From an uncultured Clostridia bacterium (GTDB lineage Bacteria > Bacillota > Clostridia > TANB77 > CAG-508): a DNA stretch of 51,188 bases. Shown here piece by piece: positions 33,345-41,451 of the stretch. Position 1 is the stretch's first letter. The number at the start of each line of letters is the position of its first letter. The DNA is taken from positions 1 to 51,188 of the forward strand of contig CANQSV010000008.1 in assembly GCA_947626605.1 (NCBI GenBank), given 5' to 3'. The position numbers and the translations under genes are program-made. The notes beneath the pieces were generated by a model. The model ran no database searches. It was given only the letters and a program-made list of their open reading frames with translations, and was not told where the DNA came from.

Positions 33345-34730
33345 CTATATCTTTTCTACGACCATTCCATCTTTAGTATCTTTAACATTATACCCTAATT
33401 TGTTTATTTCATTTCTTATTTCATCTGATAAATCCCATTTTTTTTCTAATCTAGCTTTTTTTCTTTCTTCAATCAATTTTTTCACTTCTTCGGGAATAGC
33501 TTCCATTTGTTTCATTGGCTTATCAATATCTAAAGCTAAAACCTCATCAAATTTACGCAACAAATCTGCAAAATCTTTAGACTTTTTAGGGTATCTAATT
33601 ACTTCCCAAACTATACTCATAGCATTAGTTAAATTTAAATCATCATTTATTTCTTTGTGAAATCTTTCTTCAAAATCTTCTATAATAGATTTCTCTATAC
33701 TTTCATTTCCATTCAAATGATTTATATAACCTTCTTTTAACCTTTTTAAAGCAATTTTAGCAGAATTTAAAGCTTCCCATGTAAAATTTATTTGAGTTCT
33801 ATAATGAGATCCATAATTAAACATTTTAAGAACTAATGGTTCATAACCTTTTTTTTCTAAATCATCCAATGTGTATAGATTTCCTAGACTCTTTGACATT
33901 TTTCCACCATTTATTTGTAAAAATTCACAATGCATCCAATAATGAGCTGGTATTTTTCCCGTTGCTCCTTTTGACTGTGCAATTTCATTTTCATGATGAA
34001 TTGGAATATGATCTACTCCTCCAGTATGTATGTCGAATACATCTCCTAAATAATGTTGACTCATTGCAGAACACTCTAGATGCCATCCTGGATAACATTT
34101 TCCCCAAAAAGTATCCCATTTCATAATATGATTTTCATCTGCTTTAATCCAAATAGCAAAATCCACATTATTTTTCTTTTGTTGATCGAAATCCACTCTA
34201 GCTCCAGCTTTTTGTTCATCTATTTTTATCTTAGACAAAATTCCATATTGGTCTAACTTAGATGTATCGAAGTATATAGTCTTATCTGTTTCATATGCAT
34301 ATCCATTTTCGATTATTTTCTTTACGTAATCTTCCATTATTTTAATATGTTCAGTTGCTCGACAAATTATTTCTGGCTTAGATATATTTAACTTTTCTAA
34401 ACCTTCTAGAAAAATGTTCATATAAAATTCTGCAATCTCATATGGATCTTTTTTCTCAATTCTTGCTGCCTTCATCATTTTATCTTCACCTTCGTCAGCA
34501 TCCGAAACTAGGTGTCCAACGTCTGTTATATTCATTGCATGAAGCAATTCATACCCATTATATTTTAGTACTCTTCTTAATGAATCCATAAATAAATATG
34601 CTCTGTAATTACCTATATGTGGATATGAATATACCGTAGGTCCGCAAGAATATATTTTAACTCTATTAGCTTCAATTGGTTTAAAATCTTCTTTTTCTCT
34701 TGTAAGTGTATTATATAATTTTATATGCAT
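33345..34730 (-). CDS. cysS: Cysteinyl-tRNA synthetase
   Basis: This 461-residue class I synthetase charges tRNA-Cys in the cytosol. HIGH-like 'SYPHIGNYRA' (37-41 at the core), zinc ligands including Cys 29 and 'WHLECSAMS', and 'GGKMSKSLGN' are all present. The C-terminal anticodon region ends 'LSDEIRNEINKLGYNVKDTK'. AGGAG precedes the ATG. It lies between a class A PBP and DUF1189. Confidence 0.97.
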   Translation of the reverse strand: MHIKLYNTLTREKEDFKPIEANRVKIYSCGPTVYSYPHIGNYRAYLFMDSLRRVLKYNGYELLHAMNITDVGHLVSDADEGEDKMMKAARIEKKDPYEIAEFYMNIFLEGLEKLNISKPEIICRATEHIKIMEDYVKKIIENGYAYETDKTIYFDTSKLDQYGILSKIKIDEQKAGARVDFDQQKKNNVDFAIWIKADENHIMKWDTFWGKCYPGWHLECSAMSQHYLGDVFDIHTGGVDHIPIHHENEIAQSKGATGKIPAHYWMHCEFLQINGGKMSKSLGNLYTLDDLEKKGYEPLVLKMFNYGSHYRTQINFTWEALNSAKIALKRLKEGYINHLNGNESIEKSIIEDFEERFHKEINDDLNLTNAMSIVWEVIRYPKKSKDFADLLRKFDEVLALDIDKPMKQMEAIPEEVKKLIEERKKARLEKKWDLSDEIRNEINKLGYNVKDTKDGMVVEKI

Positions 34731-34758
34731 CTAGTCTTCTCTCCTGATTTATATTAAT

Positions 34759-37494
34759 TTACTTTTTTGAAGAAGTAGTTGTGTTATTAGCTGGTTTTGT
34801 TGGCTTTTCTGGTGTAGTTGTAGGTTTTGTTTGAGTTGGAGTTGTATTTTGAGCTGGTTCTTCTGGTTTGGTTGGTTTTTTATTTGGTTCTTCTGGTTCA
34901 GATGGCTCCGTTGGTTCTGTTGGTTCTTCAGGAACAGCTGGTTGTTCTGGATCTTGTTGATTATTCTCCTCTTCCTCTTTTCTTCTTTGCTCTTCTTCTT
35001 CTTTCTTTCTTCTCTCTTCTTCTTCCTGTTTCTTTTTCTCATCATCTTTTGCTTTAGCACAATCTTTACATTCGTCTGTAGGCAACATATATTTAGCATC
35101 TTTAGCTTTTTTCCAAGCTTTTTCCTTATCTGCATTTTCTCTTGTTATAAAGATTTTTTCTTCTGTTTCTTCACAATCATCACTAGGTAATTTTCCTGTT
35201 TTTTTACAAACTTTTGCAGATACATGACATTCACAATAATCAGTTGGAACCGTACCCCTTTTAAAATATTCAGTGTATACTCTTGTACCTCTTGGATCTT
35301 TTGAACACTCATCCGTTGCTAACAGACCTGAATCTTTACATATTTTTGCAGTTGTAACACCTTTAGGTTGTTCAAATGATTTATTTTTTAAATCCTTGTG
35401 CAAATCTTTCATAATAGCTGCCCAAATTGTTGTAGATGTGCTTGATGTAATCCTTGCATTATAATCATAACCATACCATGTAGCTCCTGTATAATATGGT
35501 GTAAATCCACAAAACCAACCAGTAAAATCTTCATTTGTTGTACCTGTTTTACCACAAGTTTGCATTCCAGGTATTTTAGCAGGAAGACCTGTTCCATTAT
35601 CAGGATTATTAACTCTTTCTCCTCCTGTAGACATAGATTCTGTTAGTAAACTTTGCATTATAAAAGCATTTTCTTCAGATAAAACTCTTCTCTTTTCTTG
35701 ATTAGGCTCTAATATTACATTATTTTTTGAATCTACAACTTTACTATAAAAAGTTGGTTCTATATATTCTCCATCATTTGCAATAGTAGCATATGCGGCA
35801 GCCATTTCTAATGGAGAAACTCCATATGTTATGCCTCCCAAAGCTAAAGATAAATTCTCATCATTTGCTTTTTTATTTTCCTCACTAGTTACTAATGATG
35901 TAATTCCTAATTCTCTTAAAAATTCAATTGATTTTATAGGTGTTAGCTTTTCAAGTAATTGAGCTTCTGTTGTATTTTGTGAAATTCTAAGCATATATCT
36001 TATATTAGACAATCCTTTATATCCGGCACCACCCTTTACATACCAATTTTCTAGTTTTCCATTGTATCTTGAAATAGGAACATCATCTACAACAGACCCA
36101 GCTGTTATTAGACCTTTTTCTAGTGATGGTGCAATAACTGCTATTGGTTTCATAGATGAACCTGTTTGCTTCGGTACGTTTATTCTGTTTGTTCCCCAAG
36201 CTGTTTTTTTGCCTAATCCACCGACTGCTCCTAAAACATATCCAGTTTTTTGATCAATTATAACTGTAGCTGCTTGTGTTTGCTGATTTTCTAGTTTACC
36301 TTTATCATTCTTTTTTGTTTTTGTTGTTATAATATATTTTGATTTATTATGCTCTTCTTCAATTCTATCTTGTATTTTGGAATTTTCTGTTGAATATATT
36401 GTAAATCCTCCACCATACAAATACTTTTTAGCATATTCCCTATCCATACCTTTTTCTTCTACTAGTTGATCTAGTATTTGTGTAATTAGAGCTTCTGTAT
36501 GATAAGAATATGAATTTTGTTTTTCTATTTTTCCTTCTTTAAATTTTAAACCTTTATCAACTTCTTTTATGGACTTATTGTAATCATCTTCGTTTATAAA
36601 ATTCAATTCTTTCATTTTTCCAAGAACTCTTTTTGTTCTCCTTGTGATTTCATCCATATTAGCATCTTTAGCAAAAGGATTGTAATTATTTGGTGAATGA
36701 GTCATTCCTGCTAAGAAAGCACTTTCTGCGATACTTAAGTCTGATGCACTCTTATCAAAATATGTATGTGAAGCAACTTCAACTCCATATGAAGTTCCTC
36801 CTAAAAATATAATATTAAGGTATAATTCTAATATTTCATCTTTTGAAATTAACTTTTCTACTTGATATGCCTTGCTAATCTCTTTAGCTTTTCTGAAAAC
36901 ACCTGCCATACCGGTATCTTCATCATCTTTTGTTATATTTTTTACTAGTTGCTGAGTTATTGTACTACCACCAAAAGATGACTCTCCTCCACCTATAGCA
37001 AAACTCATAGTAGCAGCTGCTGTTCTTTTCCAATCCACTCCACTATGTGAAAAAAACCTCTCATCTTCTATTGCTACGAAAGCTAGTGGTAAATATTTTG
37101 GCATATCATCTTTACTTATTATTTCTCTATTTTCTTCACCATTTAAGGTTGCTATTATTTTTCCTTTTTCATCTACAATAACAGAGTTAGAGTATGAAAT
37201 TAGTAAATCTGCTTCTGTTAGCTTAAATTCATCTCCAAATAGTCCCATTATAGTTCCTGCAAAAACTCCTGCTCCAACAACTATAACAAGAATCATAATT
37301 ATAAGCATTATCTTTACTGCTAACCAAAATCTTGGATGTTTTTTCTTTTTTTTGTTTTTCTTGGTTGATTTTACTTTATTGTTTGTTTTTTTTGTATTTC
37401 TTCTATTTGCTTTTTCTATTTCATCGGTTGATATAACTTTTGTCTTTTCAAAGTCATTATCATCTTTAAATCTATTCTTTCGTTTTTCTTCCAT
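34759..37494 (-). CDS. Class A penicillin-binding protein (PBP1a type)
   Basis: This 911-residue bifunctional enzyme makes peptidoglycan. A Lys-rich cytoplasmic leader of about 55 residues precedes a membrane helix ('LAVKIMLIIMILVIVVGAGV'). The GT51 glycosyltransferase has 'AIEDERFFSHSGVDWKR' and 'GGSTITQQLVKNI'. The transpeptidase has 'TGSSMKPIA' (SxxK), 'RISQNTTE' (SxN) and 'GKTGTTNEDF' (KTG). A Cys-rich segment and a charged then Pro/Thr/Glu/Lys-rich low-complexity tail (about the last 110 residues) lie outside the cell. Confidence 0.94.
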   Translation of the reverse strand: MEEKRKNRFKDDNDFEKTKVISTDEIEKANRRNTKKTNNKVKSTKKNKKKKKHPRFWLAVKIMLIIMILVIVVGAGVFAGTIMGLFGDEFKLTEADLLISYSNSVIVDEKGKIIATLNGEENREIISKDDMPKYLPLAFVAIEDERFFSHSGVDWKRTAAATMSFAIGGGESSFGGSTITQQLVKNITKDDEDTGMAGVFRKAKEISKAYQVEKLISKDEILELYLNIIFLGGTSYGVEVASHTYFDKSASDLSIAESAFLAGMTHSPNNYNPFAKDANMDEITRRTKRVLGKMKELNFINEDDYNKSIKEVDKGLKFKEGKIEKQNSYSYHTEALITQILDQLVEEKGMDREYAKKYLYGGGFTIYSTENSKIQDRIEEEHNKSKYIITTKTKKNDKGKLENQQTQAATVIIDQKTGYVLGAVGGLGKKTAWGTNRINVPKQTGSSMKPIAVIAPSLEKGLITAGSVVDDVPISRYNGKLENWYVKGGAGYKGLSNIRYMLRISQNTTEAQLLEKLTPIKSIEFLRELGITSLVTSEENKKANDENLSLALGGITYGVSPLEMAAAYATIANDGEYIEPTFYSKVVDSKNNVILEPNQEKRRVLSEENAFIMQSLLTESMSTGGERVNNPDNGTGLPAKIPGMQTCGKTGTTNEDFTGWFCGFTPYYTGATWYGYDYNARITSSTSTTIWAAIMKDLHKDLKNKSFEQPKGVTTAKICKDSGLLATDECSKDPRGTRVYTEYFKRGTVPTDYCECHVSAKVCKKTGKLPSDDCEETEEKIFITRENADKEKAWKKAKDAKYMLPTDECKDCAKAKDDEKKKQEEEERRKKEEEEQRRKEEEENNQQDPEQPAVPEEPTEPTEPSEPEEPNKKPTKPEEPAQNTTPTQTKPTTTPEKPTKPANNTTTSSKK

Positions 37495-37576
37495 TATATT
37501 AGCCCCCTCGCATATATAATATTAATCTGTTATATTATATTACAAGAAACTAAAAAGATAAAGAGGAAAATATAAA

Positions 37577-39400
37577 TTATTTTTTTCTTTTTGAAGAATG
37601 CTTTTTTTGTTTTTTATTTTCAATTTTTTTAAATCTAATTCTTCCTGTATCCTTACTAGCTTCTATTACTTCAATGTATATTTTATTTCCTAAAGCAAAT
37701 GTTTCCTTTGTTCTTTCTCCTGTCAAAGTTTTTCTATCATCATCATACACATAATAATCATTTCCTAAGTCCTCAAATCTAATTAAACCTTCTACAGTAT
37801 TTTTTAATTCTACAAACACGCCAAATGATGTAACACCACTTATTATTCCTACATACTTTTCTCCTATTTTATTCTGCATATACTCAGCTTTTTTTATGTT
37901 TATAATTTCTCTTTCTGCTTTTTGGGCATTTTTTTCTGCAACTGATGATGTATATGCATATTTTTCAGCTAATTCTCTTTGCTTTTCTATATATTTATCA
38001 TTCACATTATATTCTCTTGCCAAATATTCTGATATAATTCTATGAATATATAAATCTGGATATCTTCTTATTGGAGAAGTAAAGTGACAATAATATTTGC
38101 TTGCCAATCCAAAATGCCCTCTATTCTCACTTTCATATCTTGCTACTTTTAATGTTCTTAATATTAGGTTTGATACAACTTGCTCTTCTTCTGTTCCCTT
38201 AGCTTTTTCCAAAACATCGCTAAAAGATTTTGTATATATATCATCTTTATTACCTTTAATTTTATATCCTATATTAAATAAAAATTTATTTAATTCAGCT
38301 ATTTTTTCTGCATCTGGCTTTTCATGTACTCTATATATAAAAGGTGCTTCTAGCCAGTAAAACTTTTCCGCTATTGTTTCATTTGCAGTAAGCATAAATT
38401 CTTCTATTATCTTATTTGCAAATGTATATTCATACTTTTCAATATCTTTTACTTTACCTTTATTATCAAATATTACTTTTGTTTCTGGAACATCTAAATC
38501 TAAAGCTCCAGAATAATTTCTTCTTTTCTCTAAAATTTGAGCCAATTCTTCCATTAATTTAAAATCTTCTATATATTTATTATATTTTTTCAAAAGATAT
38601 TTTGATGGTTCTATTTCTTCATATTTTCCATATCTCAATAGTCTTGCTATATCTGTATATGACATTCTTTCTGTTACACGTATTACAGCCTTATAGATTT
38701 CTGAAGAGATTACATTTCCTTTATTATCAATTTCCATAGTAATTGACAAAGTGAATCTATCTTCTCCTGCATTCAAACTACAAATTCCATTTGATAACTT
38801 TTCTGGTAACATTGGTATCACGGTATTTAGCATGTACACGCTAGTACCTCTTATTATTGCTTCTTGGTCTAAATTAGTATTTTCTTTTACATAGTTGCTA
38901 ACATCTGCAATATGAACACTTAAAATATAATTTCCTTCAGAATTTTTCTTTACGCATACTGCATCATCTAAATCCTTTGCATCTTCACCATCTATTGTAA
39001 AAATTCTTTCATTCCTTAAATCTACTCTATTAGACATTTGATTTATATCTATCTCATCATCTATTTTATCAGCTTCTTTTAAAACAAATTCTGGAAACTC
39101 AAAAGGCAAGTCATACTCTTTAACCATACACATTAAGTCTACACCAAACTTATTTATATTTCCTAAAACTTCTATAATTTCGCCTTCAGCTTTTTTTCCT
39201 TCAGAAGGTTGCTTTGTAATTTTAACAACAACCTTTTGATTGTTCTTGGCTTTATTAATGTATTTCTTAGGTATAAAAATGTCTTCTTTTATCCCTTTAT
39301 CATTAGGAATTACAAAGCCAAAACTCTTGTGATTAATAAACGTTCCAACCAATTTTTCTTTTATTTGATTAATTTCAATAAAATCATTTTGATTATTCAT
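37577..39400 (-). CDS. rnr: Ribonuclease R
   Basis: This 607-residue 3'-5' exoribonuclease of the RNB family can digest structured RNA. A cold-shock-like domain leads ('GTFINHKSFGFVIPNDKGIK'). The RNB core has 'RIFTIDGEDAKDLDDAVCVK' with the metal-binding Asp cluster. An S1 domain follows ('GEKYVGIISGVTSFGVFVEL'), ending in a Lys-rich tail. It is shorter than Escherichia coli RNase R, as in many Firmicutes. The SD is weak. The gene lies between secG and the PBP gene. Confidence 0.93.
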   Translation of the reverse strand: MNNQNDFIEINQIKEKLVGTFINHKSFGFVIPNDKGIKEDIFIPKKYINKAKNNQKVVVKITKQPSEGKKAEGEIIEVLGNINKFGVDLMCMVKEYDLPFEFPEFVLKEADKIDDEIDINQMSNRVDLRNERIFTIDGEDAKDLDDAVCVKKNSEGNYILSVHIADVSNYVKENTNLDQEAIIRGTSVYMLNTVIPMLPEKLSNGICSLNAGEDRFTLSITMEIDNKGNVISSEIYKAVIRVTERMSYTDIARLLRYGKYEEIEPSKYLLKKYNKYIEDFKLMEELAQILEKRRNYSGALDLDVPETKVIFDNKGKVKDIEKYEYTFANKIIEEFMLTANETIAEKFYWLEAPFIYRVHEKPDAEKIAELNKFLFNIGYKIKGNKDDIYTKSFSDVLEKAKGTEEEQVVSNLILRTLKVARYESENRGHFGLASKYYCHFTSPIRRYPDLYIHRIISEYLAREYNVNDKYIEKQRELAEKYAYTSSVAEKNAQKAEREIINIKKAEYMQNKIGEKYVGIISGVTSFGVFVELKNTVEGLIRFEDLGNDYYVYDDDRKTLTGERTKETFALGNKIYIEVIEASKDTGRIRFKKIENKKQKKHSSKRKK

Positions 39401-39464
39401 TAAATAAAAAATCCCTTTCTTTTATGTCTTTTTATTCATAATACCACAAAATCTATATTTTAAA

Positions 39465-39500
39465 CAAAATGAGGCAGAAGTATGTTGTCTTCTGCCTCAT
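39465..39500 (-). terminator. Terminator of secG
   Basis: ATGAGGCAGAAG (39469-39480) and CTTCTGCCTCAT (39489-39500), then TTTTG on the minus strand. Confidence 0.8.
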
Positions 39501-39515
39501 AGTTATAAAAAATTA

Positions 39516-39764
39516 TTATAATGCATATATTATAGATAAAGCTACTGTTAGTATTAAAAATACTATTGCTATTATAATTGTCCATTTTTTTAATTTACCT
39601 TCTTTAGTTCTTCCCTTATTTTTCTCATAAAAATTACTTGTTGAAGAACCTGAGATTGTTCCAGACATTCCGGCATCTTCTTTATTTTGAATCATACTTA
39701 TTATTATCAAAGCTAAACATACTAATACATAAACTACTATAAAAATACCTTTTACAACTTCCAT
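39516..39764 (-). CDS. secG: Protein translocase subunit SecG
   Basis: This 82-residue protein has two membrane helices ('GIFIVVYVLVCLALIIISMI' and 'WTIIIAIVFLILTVALSII'). Between them lies the SecG loop 'QNKEDAGMSGTISGSS', here followed by 'FYEKNKGRTKEGKL'. It belongs to the SecYEG channel. GGGAGG precedes the ATG. The 339-bp gap up to 40102 holds a TATAAT (minus strand, 39843-39838) that may serve secG, and AT-rich leader DNA for asd; nothing else is recognisable. Confidence 0.93.
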   Translation of the reverse strand: MEVVKGIFIVVYVLVCLALIIISMIQNKEDAGMSGTISGSSTSNFYEKNKGRTKEGKLKKWTIIIAIVFLILTVALSIIYAL

Positions 39765-40102
39765 TTGTATCCTCCCTTAAGTTTCTCCTTTTTTATAGTA
39801 TGATTTACTTTTCAAATTACTGAATTTTCCATACTACAATTATACGGATATTACAAATTAAAAATAAAATTTGTTCTTCTTTTTTAAAACATAAATTATT
39901 TTAACATAAAAATATTTTAAATGCAAATAAAAACATTAAAAAATATAAAAATATTAAATATTACTTTTATTTTTGTTACATATTGATTATAATTCTAATA
40001 TATTATAAATAATAAAATATATAAATTTAATTATCTTATTGCTTAGTTTTTTCTTTTTTTAATAAAAGAATCATACAAAATCATAGAAAAGAGTTGATAG
40101 TT

Positions 40103-41095
40103 ATGAATAATAATTACAAATTGGCAATAGTCGGTGCTACTGGTTTAGTTGGTCAAACTGTTTTAAAAGTTTTGTCTGAAAGAAATTTACCAATCTCTGA
40201 ATATGTTTTATTCGCATCTGAAAAATCTGCTAATAAAAAAATTACTTTTATGAATAAACAATATACTATAAAAAAACTAACAGAATCTTCTTTTGATGAA
40301 GGTTTTGATTTTGCGATATTTGTTGCAGGTGGTGAAATTTCCATTAAGTATGCTCCTATTGCAGTAAGCAAGGGGTGTATTGTAATTGATAATAGTAGTG
40401 CTTTTAGAATGGATAATAATGTCCCATTAGTAGTTCCTGAAATAAATCCTGAAGACATTAAATGGCATAAAGGAATTATAGCTAATCCAAATTGTTCTAC
40501 AATTCAGGCAGTAGTTCCTTTAAATGTTTTAAATAAAAAATATAAAATAAAAAGAATTATATATTCAACCTATCAAGCAGTTTCCGGTGCAGGTCAAAAT
40601 GGTGTTGAAGATCTAAAAAATGGAATTAAAGGAACTCCTACAACAAAAAAATTTTCTCATCCTATTTTTAATAATTGCTTGCCTCATATTGATGTCTTTT
40701 TAGAAAATGGATATACAAAAGAAGAAATGAAAATGATAAATGAAACAAGAAAAATCTTACATAACGACAATTTACCAATTACTGCAACTACAGTAAGAGT
40801 TCCTGTTATCAATTGTCATAGCGAATCTATTAATGTTGAATTTGAAAAAGATTTTGATATAAATGAATTAAGGCAAATTCTTTCCAATACTACTGGTATA
40901 GTTCTTCAAGATGATCCTTCAAATAATATTTACCCACTTGCTTGCTTAGCTAATGATCATGATGAAGTATTTGTAGGTAGAATCCGACGCGATTATAGCG
41001 TAAAATATGGAATTAATATGTGGGTTGTTGCAGATAACATTAGAAAGGGAGCTGCAACAAATGCTGTTCAGATACTTGAAAAGTTAATTAAATAG
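40103..41095 (+). CDS. asd: Aspartate-semialdehyde dehydrogenase
   Basis: This 330-residue NADPH-dependent enzyme reduces aspartyl phosphate to the semialdehyde, leading to lysine, diaminopimelate and threonine; it also feeds dipicolinate synthesis. 'AIVGATGLVGQTVLKVL' is the nucleotide loop, and 'ANPNCSTIQ' carries the catalytic Cys 131. The ATG at 40103 follows GAAAAGAG; the in-frame TTG upstream is less likely. The TCCCAACTAT/ATAGTTGGGA hairpin after the stop (41106-41136 region) may end its transcript and lies inside the convergent gene's 3' end. Confidence 0.95.
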   Translation: MNNNYKLAIVGATGLVGQTVLKVLSERNLPISEYVLFASEKSANKKITFMNKQYTIKKLTESSFDEGFDFAIFVAGGEISIKYAPIAVSKGCIVIDNSSAFRMDNNVPLVVPEINPEDIKWHKGIIANPNCSTIQAVVPLNVLNKKYKIKRIIYSTYQAVSGAGQNGVEDLKNGIKGTPTTKKFSHPIFNNCLPHIDVFLENGYTKEEMKMINETRKILHNDNLPITATTVRVPVINCHSESINVEFEKDFDINELRQILSNTTGIVLQDDPSNNIYPLACLANDHDEVFVGRIRRDYSVKYGINMWVVADNIRKGAATNAVQILEKLIK

Positions 41096-41099
41096 TATA

Positions 41100-41399
41100 T
41101 TAATATAGTTGGGAGTTATTATTTTTCCCAACTATTTCTAATATGTCTGATAAATATTGGCCTATTAGAGGAATATTCAATCTTACTATTTTTTGTAGCA
41201 TATATATAACAATTGCTGTTATTATTGTTACACCTATTCCTATACCTATTCCCCTTGAGATACCTCCTATAAAATTCCTAAAAAACATAGCCTTTGAATT
41301 GCCTAATAAATTATTTAACTCAATGATATTTTTTTTAGCTAAAGTATAATTTATATAATTAATAGTAGAGCCTTTTTTATTTTTTAATTTTCTTCTCAT
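41100..41399 (-). CDS. DUF5665 family membrane protein
   Basis: This 99-residue protein has a basic N-terminus, 'FFRNFIGGISRGIGIGIGVT' and a membrane helix, then 'RLNIPLIGQYLSDILEIV', the DUF5665 pattern found widely in Firmicutes, function unknown. Its SD (GGGTGG, minus strand) is the 3' arm of the terminator-like hairpin at 41407-41427, so ribosome binding on long transcripts may be hindered. Confidence 0.8.
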   Translation of the reverse strand: MRRKLKNKKGSTINYINYTLAKKNIIELNNLLGNSKAMFFRNFIGGISRGIGIGIGVTIITAIVIYMLQKIVRLNIPLIGQYLSDILEIVGKNNNSQLY

Positions 41400-41402
41400 A
41401 AT

Positions 41403-41427
41403 AAAACCACCCTATTATTTAGGGTGG
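41403..41427 (-). terminator. Hairpin after UPF0182 gene overlapping the next SD
   Basis: CCACCCTA (41407-41414), loop TTATT, TAGGGTGG (41420-41427). The minus strand then reads TTTTATT. The same GGGTGG serves as the SD of the DUF5665 gene. Confidence 0.7.
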
Positions 41428-41451
41428 CTATTATAATAACTAATATTCATA

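Noticed and set aside
34749-35135. Lys/Gln-rich frame inside the class A PBP gene
   Set aside because: It is a shifted reading of the PBP's low-complexity tail with no start signals.
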